Made by a program: the position numbers and the translations under genes. A stretch of 64,000 nt of DNA from Emydura subglobosa (taxonomy: Eukaryota > Chordata > Testudines > Chelidae): the NCBI GenBank assembly GCA_007922225.1, contig ML680086.1:5908997-5972996 (forward strand). Direction: 5' to 3'. The notes beneath the pieces were generated by a model. It was given only the letters and a program-made list of their open reading frames with translations, was not told the DNA's origin and made no database searches. Shown here piece after piece: positions 8,410 through 21,500 of this stretch. Within the stretch, counting starts at the first letter, position 1. Every line of letters begins with the position of its first letter.

Positions 8410-10713
8410 CTAGGGGGGTGGCTGTGCCTGGCATTGGGGCTGCAGCTGAGACTGATGCCTCAAGACCTGGGGAGTGTAGAGTCCCAAGGAACAGAGCGCA
8501 GCTCGCGAATCCTTCAGAGCATGCAGCTTTTCGTCAGTTTTATCTGAGAACAGGCCTGCCCCGTCGAAGGGCAGGTCTTGTATAGATTGCTGCACCTCTT
8601 GGGACAGCCCCGATGACTGCAGCCACGAACACTGCTTCATGGCTATTGCAGAGGCCATGGCTCTGCTAGCGGTGTCTGCAGCGTCAGTGGCGGTTTGCAA
8701 CGCCACCCCTGCCACTGTGACACCTTCTTCCAGGACTGTGGCAAAGTCCGCCGCCTGATCTTAGGGCAACCACTCCGTGAACCGCCTCATGAAGTCCCAG
8801 AGGTTAAGATTGTACCGCCCTAGGAGGGCCTGGTGGTTCGCAATATGGAGCTGCAAAGCCCCAGTGGAGTAAACTTTACGGCCAACCAAGTCAAATTTCT
8901 TGCTGTCCTTGTTCTTTGGTGTGGGGCTTGGGCCACCTTGCCTGTCCCTCTGGTTGGCCGCATCAACCACCAGAATCCCCAGGGCCGGGTGGGTAAACAA
9001 AAACTCAAACCCCTCTGCCGGGACATAATATTTTTTCTTGGCGCCCTTGGATGTAGGGGCAACCAAGGCAGGGGTTTGCCACAGGGCCTTGGCCAGCTTA
9101 AGGACCCTCTCATGCACAGGTAGGGCCACCCTTGATGGTCCCACTGACCCAACAACCCTGAAGAGGGGATCCTCCTCCAAGAGCTCCTTGAGTTCAAGGT
9201 TCAAATTAGAGGCCACCCTTTTCAGGAGCTCCTGATGGGCCCTGAAGTCTGGGTAGGGCGCCCTGTGGTCTCTGGCAGCCGCCTTATCAGGGGAAGAGGA
9301 GGAGGACTGTTGAGGGGGCCCCGTGGAGGGTCCCTCCTCAGGGTCTGATTCCTCCTCCGAGGAACGGCCCTTAGCCTGTTGGCTTGGTTTGGGGGGGAGG
9401 GGGAGGGCACTGACTGCACCACTGAGGATGGGACTGACAAAGTCCCCTGTCCCATCTGTGCCCCGCATAAGGCCACTGACAGGGCCTTTGTGGCCACCCC
9501 GGTTCTGGCATCGGTACTGGCTGTAGAACGTTGTGAGGACGGTGGGTCTTGTCTTTGAAGGACCCAGCGCCACTGGACTGGTATCGCTGATGCCTCCGGC
9601 TTTTGCTGCTCTTGGTCAGGGACCGGCCTCTCAATGACCCCAACAAAGTAGAAGAGTGTCGGTGTCGCCGCAAGTGGTGCCGGCGGGAGGATGCGTGCCC
9701 TGACGAGCTGGACGACGATGTTCTCTGTCTCGGCACTGATGACTTCCAGTGCCGCTTGCCCTTCGGGGACAGGAACAGTGCCGTCCATGGTGTCTCAGTG
9801 CCGAGCCTGACTCTGAAGACCGTGATCTGCGATGGGTCAAGGTGGCTGGGTCTTTCGGTGCCGTGCTCTGCGCCGAAGATCGGAACAGGTGCCGTGGTGG
9901 CGAAGGGCTCAGTGCCGGGGTTCGGGAGCAGAAGCTGCATGCACTGCACGAGGTGGACTTGTAGCGGTGTCGCGTCGAGCGTGATGCCTCCGGTGCCGGG
10001 GACTGACCTCAGTGCTGCAGGGAGGAGGGGCTCGACGACTCTGAGTTGCAGCTGTGAGGGGAGCCACCCGCGCTCTGTCCTCCATGGCCGTTTGGTAGGA
10101 GACTTCACCCCTGACGGGGGTCTCGACCATCCCAAAGGCACCCAGCGTAGGTTTACCCCAGGATACCGGTCCTCGCACTCTCGGCCGAGGCGGGGACGGA
10201 GGTGTGGGCATGGCCATTAAAGCCTGTGCCGCGTGGAAAGCCTCCAGTGTCAACAGTCCTTGCAGGGGCACTCCCCCACCCCCAGGAGTCGGGGGAGGCT
10301 CCCTGCATGGAGAGGCAGGCACCAGAGCAGGTTCAACGGGCCGTGGCTGTTGCACCTCTTCGCTCGACCTCAGCCGCGCAGGCGGTGTGGGGGACCATGG
10401 GCTCTCCGCGCCCTGGCACTGTTTCTTCTTGAGCACTGGAGAGGGGCAGTGTCGAGTCAACTCCAGTGCCGGTGGAGCACTCCGTACTGAGGAGATGCTC
10501 GGTGCCGAGGTGGAATGCGGCGGTTCGGAGGCCAGTCAGAGCGCTGCCTCCATCAGAATAGCCTTCAGCCAAATATCACGCTCCTTCTGAGTCCGCGGCT
10601 TTAAGGCTTTACAAATCTTGCACTTATCCCTCCGATGCTGCTCTCTCAGGCACTTGAGACAGCGATCGTGAGGGTTACTCACGGGAAGGCTTGAAGCCAG
10701 GTGAGCCGGGCAT
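8410..10713 (-). pseudogene. Gag-like ORF1 of copy B
   Basis: The probable start is an ATG at 10,713 (MPGSPGFK...), equivalent to the start at 55,390 in copy C. The early zinc-like block is damaged, because the CASC pair present in copy C is deleted. A proline- and serine-rich stretch follows, dispersed over three frames. The conserved later part is clear: HQELLKRVASNLNLELKELL, KYYVPAEGFEFLFTHPALG, GRKVYSTGALQLHIANHQAL, then SWLQSSGLSQEVQQSIQDLP near 8600. It probably forms the RNA-binding particle. No function beyond that can be read. Confidence 0.78.
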
Positions 10714-10859
10714 GGCCTGGCCCAGCCCTAAGGGCATCTATTCTAATTCTAACTAACTGAACTACTTAACGCTACTCTTAACACTAAACTATTCAACAAT
10801 GATTAACAGAGTCAGTAAGGGGATTGCTACTTGTGAAAGGCAAGAGGCAAGACGTTTCA

Positions 10860-11063
10860 GCAACCGTCACGGGCAGAAAGAAGGAACTGAGGGCGCGTAG
10901 GGTTGGCAGTGCCTCATATACCACGGCATGAGCATGGTACTCCAGGGGGCGCCTAAGCCGACCCTATGGGGTCTGCTAAGGGGAAAAAAGTTCCGAGAAC
11001 CAGTGCACAGTGGCGTGCACACACCTATATTGGAATGGATATGAGCAATCACTCGAAGTAGAA
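10860..11063 (-). repeat. Left terminal repeat and leader of copy B
   Basis: The leader reads inward from 11,063 on the minus strand, with CTACTTCGAGTGATTGCTCA at its outer edge. It includes a GGAACTTTTTTCCCCTTAGC block and a GTATATGAGGCACTGCC block. The same blocks occur at 55,080-55,260 in copy C and, inverted, in the right terminal regions of copies A, B and C. Confidence 0.75.
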
Positions 11064-11089
11064 AAATATATTGAATAGCTGCACACTCC

Positions 11090-11780
11090 TCATGACCTGT
11101 CCATCCTGTGCATGGCTAGAAGGCACCTGTTGAAAATATACCAAGTGCTCATGTAATTAAAGACTAAATTAAAGATTGTATCCAAGTGTGTGGGGACAAA
11201 TTAAGATGGCACAGGCAATCTTAATCCTGGAATTTCCTAATGCTGCAGTGCTTAATTCAGCAATAGTAATAGCTTTATGGAGTTTTTTTGTGTGTGCAAT
11301 GTACTCACATAACAGTGATGGGGAGAAGGGGAGAGCAGCCCCATCTAGCCACTCTTCTTCTCTATTTAACATTACAGAGGGAGCAGAAAGATGGTTTTTA
11401 GCCCTGGGCACTTTATTCTGCTACTCTCACTAACCCCCCTTTCAATTATATAGTTGATTTTGCCTATAACAGTAAAGCCATCAACTGGTAAAATTGCTGG
11501 AGGTAAGCAGAGCAGATAAAGCACTCCAGTAGCAGAGCAGCTCTGCAAAAAGGACATTGAACAGATGCTGCAGTTCTGCTTATCCACTTTTTTCCTGCTC
11601 AGTCAAGATATTTAATTGATTCCTTTTGAGTGAAGAGGAATCAATCTGAACTAAAACACACACAGGAACTTGGCAGAGCCAGAGCAGACCAGTCCAGGCC
11701 TTCTCTGTGCCAAATGGCTTCAGTGCAAACAGCGCTGCTGCCTCCCGCTGGCAGGAATTACTAACTCGCATGCCTCAGCA
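11090..11780. other. No gene seen, 11.09-11.78 kb
   Basis: This AT-rich stretch lies between DIRS-like copy B and the ERV fragments. The short open frames on both strands have no recognisable motifs and no splice-site context. Confidence 0.5.
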
Positions 11781-12141
11781 TAGAGCCAGGAAGATGTAGT
11801 AGAGAGAGCAGTGCATGTCTGGAGCGAGGCCTAAGGCCTGAACCAAAGTCAGCAAAAACCATGCTATAAAGTCAGGCTCTGTCATAATGGTTCCTTTGCT
11901 TCCTGGGCTAGTGACTATTGTTTAATATATGGGGGAATAGCTCCCTCTAAGGTCTGTACTTGTCCTGTGTCCAGGGAATTTTTAGCCCATAGTGCACATT
12001 TTGTATTTCAGTCCACCACGTTTCCCTGTTCTCCAGCACAGCGGTGTGTAGAGGGGAGAAGGGCTTCTTTGGTTTTTATCACCTTCACTGCTTGTGTTGC
12101 TAACCTCATAGGGATCAGATTAACATAGTCTTTTCCCTCCT

Positions 12142-13631
12142 TTAGTAAGGGCTTGTGATACACATATTGGGGAAATCAATGATTATTCCCAATTGTTTTA
12201 TTGTTTCTGCTCCAATCAAATTTTCTCTCCCCTCAGTTGCACACTTTTCCTGAACAGCACATGTACGAAACTGGAGAGATAATATTTTAACATTATATTT
12301 TTGTTTTTCCCCTGCTAGTCCTTGTGTTTGTACCAACTCTGTAACTGGGCATGCATTAAACATAGCTTTTACTATGGGGAGCCCTGCCCTGTAGCTAATA
12401 AAAAATTGACAAGCCCATCCCCAACTCAGATGCTTATATGGTGATATCCCCAAACATCTGTGGTCCTGGGTTGTTGGAAACCACAGGCCAAGTCCCAGGG
12501 AGGGTTGCCCTATGCCATTCGTTTGTCAGCAATGGGGTCATTTAATCCAGAGGCGAACACTACCAATCTCAGGCTTTTTTCTTATTTTTATTTCCACTCT
12601 CCCTGCTAATCAGACATGCTTGCAGCTGTGTCTGTAATTTATCAATTGAGCCTTTCAGATCTCTAGTCTCCTGTATCAACTGCCCTGTCAGTATCCATTC
12701 ACCATCTCTTCCTACTCCTCAACCTCTGCTTATTCCATGACCTCCCCAACCCTGGCCACAGCGAGAGAGTATCCTAGGCCTTCTGTTTTCCACTGATCTG
12801 TGTTTGCAGCTTATTTATGAGCATTCTCTCATGCTGCCTCACAGCTGCTTCCATTTTCCCCAGCCATTCAGACAGAGGCATGTGTCCCCCTTCATTCTCA
12901 CACCACACTTTCATCCATTCCACACCTATGCCTATAACACACTTTTAATGTTTCTTGATCTCTAATTTCTCTTCCATCAATGTATAATATGTTTGAATTC
13001 TCTTAGCGAATTGTGCAGGAACCTCCCCTGGCATTACTGCAATTCCCTTTATTGCAGCCATGCTTGAAGATAATTTAAAGTGCTGTCTAATCATTTGAGC
13101 AACCCAACAGCATGGGTGCTTAAGTATTCTAATGTCCAAAATAACAGTGCCTCTGCTATAGCAATACCTCCTGTTTGCAGTAATTGTGAACATTTATGTA
13201 TCCATACCCAAAACTCATTAAAATTTCCAGGGAGGGTGGGGGGAGTGGACAGGGACCTATAGCTCCACCCAGAGCAGCTTGTTTGTGATGCATCAATTCT
13301 AGGTGTTAACCCACTGACTCCATAGAACCTCAAACAAACAAGCCTATTGTCCCTTCGCCTGCAATCAATTTGCGGCCCATGTTGTCGAATGAAATCTGTT
13401 AACTGTTGCATTTTTTCATCTGTTCAATCTCCACTCTCTGGAAAGACCCATCGAAGTGCTCTTTTTCCCCCTCTCCACTTGCTTCTCCTGTTCTAACAGG
13501 TACCAAGCTAGATCTTGGTTCAGGCTTTGCCAAAACCTGGCTGTCAGCATCAGGTGGCAGTGTTGGGTTGCTAAATGGGGGTTGATCTGGGTCAGTCCAC
13601 ATTTCCCCTTTGCAACACCCTTTCCACTCAT
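12142..13631 (-). pseudogene. ERV Gag and protease-like remnants
   Basis: Minus-strand frames follow the LTR. One at 13,399-13,602 is rich in Pro, Glu and Gln, like a matrix/linker region. Overlapping frames at 12,945-13,411 contain PGNFNEFWVWIHKC and MPGEVPAQFAKRIQTYY, which look like capsid segments. A frame at 12,142-12,453 ends with ENLIGAETIKQLGIIID, which resembles the C-terminal LLGRDLL-type motif of retroviral proteases. Frame changes separate the pieces. The assignment is from motif resemblance only. Confidence 0.45.
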
Positions 13632-13713
13632 CCCATGTTCCCTATTTTAATTTTGCTAAGGCCACTGTTTCCTATTTCTGTCCCCACATTTCAGGTGCTA
13701 TAAAAGTACCCAA

Positions 13714-14170
13714 AGTCTGTGGTCTTTGGGTAATATGACTGAGCTGGTGCACCAGACAGCATGTTGTCTTAGCCATCTGACAGCCATGGCCATATATTGC
13801 ACTGTTCTACATTTCTTACTTTTATCATCAATCTTTAAAGCTACTGTCTCTGCCCTAGCCTTAAATGTTCTAGTCCAAGTTCCCCCACTTCTTTAAATTC
13901 ACATAGACCACCTTTATTCATTATCCAGCACATCCATTCATCAAACTATGTGGGGATTTGAAGGGAGGGGAGAAGGGGGTTCCCTAGCTCAGAATTTTTT
14001 GTCATGTTAGATGATGATTCCTGCAGCAGACAACTCACCACTTACCATATCAGCCAGCAGGGTCACCAGTGTTGTCAGCTGGCATGCATGTGTGCTCTCT
14101 CCATGCCATCCCAGCTCTGCACAGCTGTCTGGTGCACCAGCTCAGTCATATTACCCAAAGACCACAGACT
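13714..14170. repeat. Perfect 47-bp inverted repeat with 363-bp spacer
   Basis: The bases 13,714-13,760 are the exact reverse complement of 14,124-14,170 over 47 bases. Matching stops sharply at both ends. The right arm lies inside the minus-strand LTR. The left arm lies between the PBS and the Gag-like frames, in the opposite orientation. Confidence 0.95.
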
Positions 14171-14775
14171 GTTTGGTGACGAAAGCACGCAGCCAGGATT
14201 ATTGCCTTCAACACACAGTACTGGCACACTGGCTCCATGCTTACAGGTACACTAACATATGAGGGTCCAGTTACAAGGATTTAGCTCAGTCAACAAGACT
14301 TTCTGCTGCCCTCTCAGCTGGATAAAGGTGCTCCTCTTTGTAATTTCTTCTTTTATAGGTTGATACAGACAAGTTACGTATCACACTCCTGATGTGGTTA
14401 GTTACCAACCCCACACTTGCACCTGCTGATTTGAACAAACATCTGCATCCATCGTGCTATCCTCCTCTCTTTGTGCTACTTGGGGTCAGTGTGCTCCTGC
14501 ACCATCTCCCAGGATTGTGTTTATGCCATAACTACCTTGGGGTGTGCCTGTGCTAGTCTTCTGGAATGCGTTTACATGAATACCCTGTACCTAATACTTC
14601 TTAGGAATGCCTGGCCCTGAGCAACACTAGCCCTACTTTTGCCAAGTTCCTGTACTGGACCATGACCTCGTAAGCAATCATCTGCTTTATAACAGGGCCT
14701 GACTTTTACTGACTTTAGTTCAGGCCTTACACTAGGCCCCGTGCTCCAGGCTCTCTCTCTACACAGAAGCTAACA
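14070..14775 (-). repeat. ERV-type LTR, about 706 bp
   Basis: On the plus strand it begins TGTTGTCAGC and ends GAAGCTAACA, giving the TGTT...AACA inverted ends expected of an LTR. On the minus strand a TATA-like CCTATAAAAGAAG lies near 14,350, consistent with the U3/R boundary. Just beyond the end the minus strand reads CTGGTGACCCTGCTGG (14,069-14,054), a plausible primer-binding site one base from the LTR. Confidence 0.68.
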
Positions 14776-15386
14776 GCATTAGGATGAGAAGCCCTTAACT
14801 AAATCCATCTCCCCTCATTTCCATTCTCCAGCTTCCTTTGCTTTGGCATAGGAAGCCAATGTGCTCATAGGTAGCAACTAAATGAGAAGTAGAAAATGTG
14901 GAAGAGCACAAGCCCCAACCCAAGGCACATTTAGCCCCCGGGATCAGGCACTTAAGGAGTGAGGGGGCAGCTGTAGTGTATTGCACAGTGATACAGAGGG
15001 AAATCCTAACTCCTAGTTACAAGGAGTTCAGAACAATAGGTTAGCCTCACTGCTGAAAATGCAGTTGCACTGGGTTGCCTGGAGCAGGGGTCTGATGGGT
15101 TTGTGGATCAGGTAGTGTGACATTATCAATAAAGCAAACAAAACCAGATGAGAACCCAAGTTTTTCTCAGGGAGGAATTAAAAGGAAAAACAAGAAATGG
15201 TGCAGTAGCACACAAGTATTTTGGTACAAGTGTGTTTGCACATGCCCTCCCCATGATTATTGTGCCAGGAAGGGGAACATCCTTGCGTCCTTCATTACAG
15301 ACATTTATCAAGACAATCAAACCCTAAAGGAAATCACAGCTCTTCTGGCAGCACAGCTAGAACAAGGGAAGTGGGAGATGTCCTCT

Positions 15387-15510
15387 TCATATCACATAGG
15401 GAGTATCAAGCACAGCCACCCCAGCTGCCACCCCGCCATCTGCATGTTCAACTGCCTTGGTTCGCAAGAGGTGACCGACGTGTTTATTCACCACCATGTC
15501 CTTCCCCTGC
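15387..15510 (-). CDS. GSS: GSS last coding exon
   Basis: Acceptor CTGCAG. It encodes [20 protein letters not shown] and VAAGVAVLD, including R453, K455 and the glycine- and alanine-rich loop that closes the active site. The stop TGA is at 15,389-15,387. The exon is short and lies in a plus-strand shadow frame, so it is easily missed. Confidence 0.96.
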
Positions 15511-18500
15511 CTGCAGTGAGAGATTAAAGTGAGCAACTGCAAAAGTTAAAGTTTTATGCATTGCCTGACATTTCTACTGATACTACAGTTAGACAATTCT
15601 AGCCTGGTCCCTGTCTGCCACAGCCCTAGGCAATGGGATGATGTGCAAAACACTTTGGTAAGGCTTCTCTTCTGTTGAGAACGGATTTGTATTAATGTAG
15701 CGCATAGGAGCTGTAGTCCTGGCCCAAATCCCATTGTACTAGGTGATACAAAGAGATAGACCCTGCCCTAAAGGGATTAGACTTGCATCTGTTTCAGGAG
15801 GAGCACATCTACGTAGGCAACAATGCAATAGCATCTTCACAACCATTATCCCTAGTCACACCCTGAGAAAGCGCTGTATTGGCAAATTCAATTCAGGAAA
15901 TTCGTTAGATCTTGTGCCTTCAACACATGCCAGGGAAATGAGAGGCAACCAGGCCTGCCCGCTTGAGGTTAGAGCAGGCTGACTGGGTAAGAGATGACAA
16001 GGAAAACACTGTTAAGTTAAAATATTTTTAAAACTAAAATTTCCTATGTCACTAGCTCCGTTTTTCAATTAAAAAGTAATTGTTTATCTTGCCCTATATA
16101 TGTTTATTATTATTTACATTGGGCTTGTACCTAGGCTAGTCAATTTCTTGTCAATGGCACTTTCATTCCTCCTCACTGGCATATGCTGCAATGTTCGGGT
16201 GGCACTGCTGGGGAATCTGTGTCTTAAACTATATACAATGGATTTTGATTTTGAAATCATGGAAACATTTCTAGGGGCTATTGGGGGCAGGGGTAAGCTG
16301 GGTTTGTCTTTTAACAAAAAAGGGGAGAGTCAAAGCATCAGCTGACATAATATCAAAATACATACTACAGGGAAAACTGTACTGTAAGTGGTATTGTTCA
16401 GCTGCATAGTGCATTCAATGAAAACCCCTGGCCTGGAATGTCTTTGAAGCTGCTGCAGAACTCAGCACCAAAGAGCACATGGCGATCTGCCAATGTGAAC
16501 CTCTCTCTCTGGGCCACAGGTTTGTGAAGGGTATTCTCACTGGGCCTTAAAATCGTGGGGATTATGCCCTCAGAAATCAAGTTTCTCATCCTTTTTATTC
16601 GATGCATCTTCCATTCCAGTCTGCTGGCCTGAATTCCAGTGGTGTTTTAAACTGGTATAGGATAGCACTAGCTGGGAATGCGAGCATGTCACTGGCGTCT
16701 GTGTGACATGCACAGAGAGCTACTGTCAGAGGTGACAGTGGAATAGTTGCATTGCTGCTACGCACACTCGCATCCCCACCCTTGTCTGGCTAGTGCTGTG
16801 GCATTGTAATGCCTGCCTCTCAAAGCAGCTGTTTGCAATTTATCAAAGCTGAGGGCTTTGCTGAGACCTGGACACAGCACTACTGCAGAGAAAGCCAATG
16901 TCTCACCTGATGTAAACACCAAAAATCCCCAACTCGGAGATACAGTCTGATATTTTCAGGGAACTGTGTGCCCTCAGCAAGTAATTCATTGATGGCTGAG
17001 GTGTGATCTTATCCATTAGGATATAGGAGGTCCTCTCAGGGCTGTCTTTAATCTTCTCCAGAAGTTGCTTGAGCTCTTCCCCATAAAGATTGTTCCCTGA
17101 TAACATACAATCATACATTTCAACAAATCCGCACAGCAGAAGCCATTGGATCCAGTTGCATTAGACAGCCCTGAAGAAACCCCAAAAGGTACAGGATGTG
17201 AACACAGATGGATGCAAACATCACCCCTGAAGACTCTACACTGGCTCCCCATGGAATTCCAGATTCAATTCTACAGGCCTGGTTTCTACTGGTCTGGGAC
17301 CTCTCAGTGATCACTCACCCCAACAACGGCAACCATCGGAACTATCAATGAGGGGATCTTACAGGGGCGGGGCTGGGCTGGGCTGACAAGCTTTCTCTGC
17401 AGCTGGCCAGGTCCTCAGCTACAGAACAGCCTGCACCTACAGGCTAGAATGACAAATCTCACTATGTTCAAAGGGCAGGAAAGAAGGAAAACCAAAGCTG
17501 ACAAGCCAACACAGGATGTTGGAAGGGGTGAAGATGCTTGTACTATCTGGGCAGGGATAGAAAGGAGAGAGCATAAGATAAAATAAACTTGCTGGCTGAG
17601 ATTTTGTAATGTGCCTCCAAGAGGTGCAGCACAAAACTCAGCCCAGGGCTGGGGGCTAAGATAATTTTAAGGCACATCTGTGCCCTCCTAATGCCACAGC
17701 TAGAAAGAGGAATGCCGAAGTATTACAGACACCGAGTATGGTGTTATAAGGCACCTGACCTTCTCCAGGTATCTCACAAGCACTGCAATGAGAATACAAA
17801 ACAAATCCTAGAGAAGTGCAAAGGCCGCATCCTCCAGCCAGGCTGTTGGGCTCTGTAGCTCATAAATCACATATCAGGGAAGCTGAATACCTCCGCCTTC
17901 CCGCTGAGGCTTTAGCACAAATCGTTCTGGGTCAGCAATGGCCACTGCAACCATCTTATCACCTTCTTTGCCCTAGTGGGAGAAAGAAATAGCAATGGCA
18001 AAATCCCAGCAGCATTCCTGTCCCTGTTTCTATCTCGAACAAGCAGCTAGCTGTTCTGCACTCCGAAGTTGAGCAGAAATACCACACACTGCTCCCCGTA
18101 CAGCAAGTTCACTGAAGAGGCCAGAGGAAAAAAAAAAAAGACACCTGAAGTCTTAAATTTGACACTGTTTAAGAGGGTTCTTTTTTTAAAGCATTGTTCA
18201 CTATTCTTGTACTTCGCTGTAGGTTTTTTTTTTGTTTTTTTTTACCAAAAGATCACAGAGTCCAAAAAAAAAAAAAGCAGGTGTGGACAAAGTCAGAGAC
18301 AGAAGCATTGCTTTATGCAGCACACAAATGAGACTACTTACCATATCCAAGGAGTAGAGGCCAGTAAATGTCGCTCTTATCCGAGCGACTGCCTCAGCCT
18401 GGTTAGGCAGTAATATCTCCAAGGTTCCTGGCTGGCTCAACTCCTGCTGAACTTTTTTGGTCCCAGCGAGCTGGGTAGCAATGTCAGGACACTTAACTGC

Positions 18501-21500
18501 TTTGGACCTTTCCATCAACAACCGTGCTGCCCAGTTCTAAGAGGGAGATATAGTGAGAGTTACTTGAATTAATGAAGATTCCCTGATCCCCTTTGGACTC
18601 CACTGCCTAGAGTTAAACATTCTCATGCAGCCCTAATAGGTGGGAAAGGAGCACACTAAAGGCATGCAGACTGGAATCCACTCTGGATCCCTTGCTGCTG
18701 CTGGAAGAAGCACTAGCTCAGCCTGGATATTCTCCACTGGATTGGCGCAGTGGTGGTGATTAAGTTCTAAGTTCGGGTACTGGTCTGGAAATACCTTATC
18801 GCCTAAAGCCTCTTAAACAATGCTAAAATCCATTTAGGACCATGTACTTTTCCAACATGGTCCTAAAGCAATACTCCAGGTCAGGCACTACCTCTAGTCA
18901 GAGGGTTAGCACTATACAGAGAGATTAATATGTTACCAGTGAATGTGTCCCCTTCAGCTTAGCAAAAGCACTGAACTGCTTCTATAAAACAAGATGACAA
19001 TGTGCAGCAGAAAATTCTTTTGAGAAGAAATCTGTTCATATGTCCCAGACACTCCGCAAATCACCATTGTCCAAATGCCAGGGGTGCACTGAGGAAGCTC
19101 CGATAATTAGGGGATATCCAAGGTAATTTAGAGACTTGAGGGACATGAGGGACCCAGTTCAGGATAACTGCACTTTCTGTTTGCTTTTTAAATAAAAGCA
19201 ATCAGTACCCACCTGTTTGTTATAGTTCTTGGGCACATAACCTTCTCTGTAATACACCACAGCAACCTCCTGGCCTTCCCTAGAATAAAGGCCATCATAT
19301 CAATCCATCCTCATCCAAACCTCAGGCTGTAATAGGGATGGCTCTCCCCGCATGACCTGAAAGCTAATGTCAGCAAAGAGCTATGCACGTATAGATAGTT
19401 CTGGGGGTAATGATTAGCTAGTGGGACAAGCAATGGGTTATGGCACCAGGCTGGATTACGAAGCCAGCTGTGTACAGCATGCATGCAAAGCTTTTCACAG
19501 AAGCGTAGCTAGATGCTTCCGTTTATACATTAGAATATCAACAGTTTGAGAAATGGAGCATTCAAAACATATAATCAGACACGAACTCCTCTGAGAGCAG
19601 CAGATACCCAGTTTTTAAGAGCACTCCCATCTGAGTGCACAGAACATCTCTCCTCCTATTTGTTGCTGCGTAACATCCCTATGGTAACTACAGTGATGGC
19701 TTCTCTCGAGAAGTGACAATAGGAAAGTACTGATGTATTTTTAACTACATTTAATACAATGAGTGTTCTGTTCTTGAAAAAAGCTAATCTCACTGTGGGT
19801 GAAATCTTGGCCCTGTTGAAATTAATGGCAAACTCCCACTGACTTCATTGGGACCAAAATTTCATCCACTGTGTCCTTTTGCGCTTCTTGACATCTCTCC
19901 AAACCTTTGTCTGTTCTCTTCTGCTAATAGTTCCCCTTCTCCTCAGCTCTCCTGCACGTATTTCTCTCTTTCACTGAGTGCGATGTGAAAAGCATGTTGC
20001 AAATCCAACTCTGCCAATCTGGGCTCACGTCTTTGCCTGGTGTCTGTTTAAGAACATAGCAGTGTTGTGACAGGGCCTTAGCAAGTACTTACATGTACAG
20101 TCTTCTGTCATTATCCAAAGATGCCTTTTCAAACACATCTTTAAATTGTCTCCGGATCACCCGGATATTCCTTTAAGAGAGGAGTGAGTCACTGAACTTG
20201 GCAAAGAGACAGAAATCTGTAAGCGAAATTATGAGTGGAATTTACATTCCAATGGCTTTAGAGGCTTAGAGGAAAAGGGTAAGGCTTACTAGCTTCTCTT
20301 TTCTTCTTTCCAAATAATTTAACTCTAACAGATTTTCCTCAGCACCCAGAAGTCTAAAATACTGGCTGGCAAGCAAGGTAAGGAAATGAACAAGGTCTGT
20401 GTGGCTGGCCCATAATCCTCCAGGTCCCCTTTCCATCAGCCAGATTGTCTTCATCACTCCCACTCATCTTATTAATATACACAACACAAAGTAAATAAAA
20501 AAGCAGAAAGACACATTCCTAAGTTTTCATACCACTGTAACTGGGGGAGAGGGTGTCAGGGGTAGGGATCTACAACCAAGCCTATTATGAACAGAAATAT
20601 TCACCTGCACTGCTGTGAACCCCAAATACAACAGCTTTACTCTACTACAGGAGGGCCAGAAAGTGGCGGACTATGAGCAATGAGTAAATGAAAGAGACTG
20701 TCTATTGCCCAAGCTGAAATGCTAAGTAATCAGAGCACAAGTGGTTAAAAGCACACTGGATTTTTAAATACTTAGTTTTAATCATCTAATGTACTACTAG
20801 GAAGAGAGAAAAGGTTTTTTTTGTTTGTTTTTTTTAAATGAATGATGTGATCTGGTTCATTGTAAAGTGAGATTAAACAAATTGTTTCATCCTCAAGGAC
20901 ATCATGCTGAGATGTTAAACAATTACCTGGTCCACAGCTCATTTTCTATGCAGCGTTGGTCAAAAATATTCCTTTGGGTGTCTTCAACCAGGAACATCAC
21001 CACAGCCCTGAAACATACACCCCAAAAACTTCAGAGCATGAAAAACACTACACACACACACCCACCCACCCACCCACGGGCCTCTACCTAAAGATTTTAT
21101 CTTTTAAATTCACTTTAGTGGTGTGCATTGCTTGCAACGCCTTCCAACTGATGTTATCTGCTAGTTCCTAGTCCATTTCTAAAGGATAGAGCCAGATGCC
21201 ATGTTCTTACTAAAAGGCAACTCTTGGCAGAGCAGAAGGAGAAGAAATAGGAGGATTCTAGAATGGCTACAAAAAGTTTTCTAGCAACACAAGTCTTCCA
21301 CGCAATGTCCCCTTTTGGGCAGCTGGATGCTCTGTAATTTAAATGAAAACAATGTATGATGGACAACCCAGTGACTGTGCTCTAACGAACAGAGATCCTC
21401 CTCTCCTGGGATGGTAAGGGAGTGGGAGCACTAAAGAGTTTAGAAGTGTTGTGTGTATTAATAGACCCCTTTTAAAAAGTGTAGCTAGAGAAATAAACAT

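Larger units (their letters stand above)
5434..11070 (-). mobile_element. DIRS-like retrotransposon copy B, about 5.6 kb
   Basis: Read on the minus strand, the order is leader (11,063-10,860), Gag (10,713-8410), RT (8210-7120), RNase H (7130-6690), tyrosine recombinase (6683-5780), then the inverted terminal region (5745-5434). That order fits DIRS elements, which use a tyrosine recombinase rather than a DDE integrase. It is the most complete of the four copies, but it has frame breaks in Gag, a changed RT residue, a deletion at the start of RNase H and loss of the recombinase C-terminus. Confidence 0.85.
11780..14775 (-). mobile_element. Rearranged endogenous retrovirus-like region
   Basis: A full LTR on the minus strand (14,775-14,070) is followed by a putative PBS, then Gag-like and protease-like frames down to about 12,140. 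No RT, integrase or envelope is recognisable. At 11,790-11,890 a fragment resembling the LTR start lies in the opposite (+) orientation; it shares AAGGCCTGAACCAAAGTCAG with the LTR apart from small changes. The block is therefore a mosaic of at least two pieces in opposite orientations. It is an old, broken copy. Confidence 0.6.

Noticed and set aside
9323..10590. Plus-strand frames of up to 205 residues
   Set aside because: They are antisense shadows of the DIRS-like Gag of copy B, which is supported by comparison with copy C.
15117..15532. Plus-strand frames of 90 and 136 residues
   Set aside because: They overlap, in antisense, the last GSS exon, which is fixed by phase and homology.
16398..16607. 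Minus-strand frame of 69 residues as a GSS exon
   Set aside because: No similarity to GSS, and it lies inside the last intron; the true last exon is at 15,387-15,510.
18129..18275. Poly(A)/poly(T) runs as retrocopy tails
   Set aside because: They are simple tracts in a GSS intron with no coding remnant or target duplication beside them.
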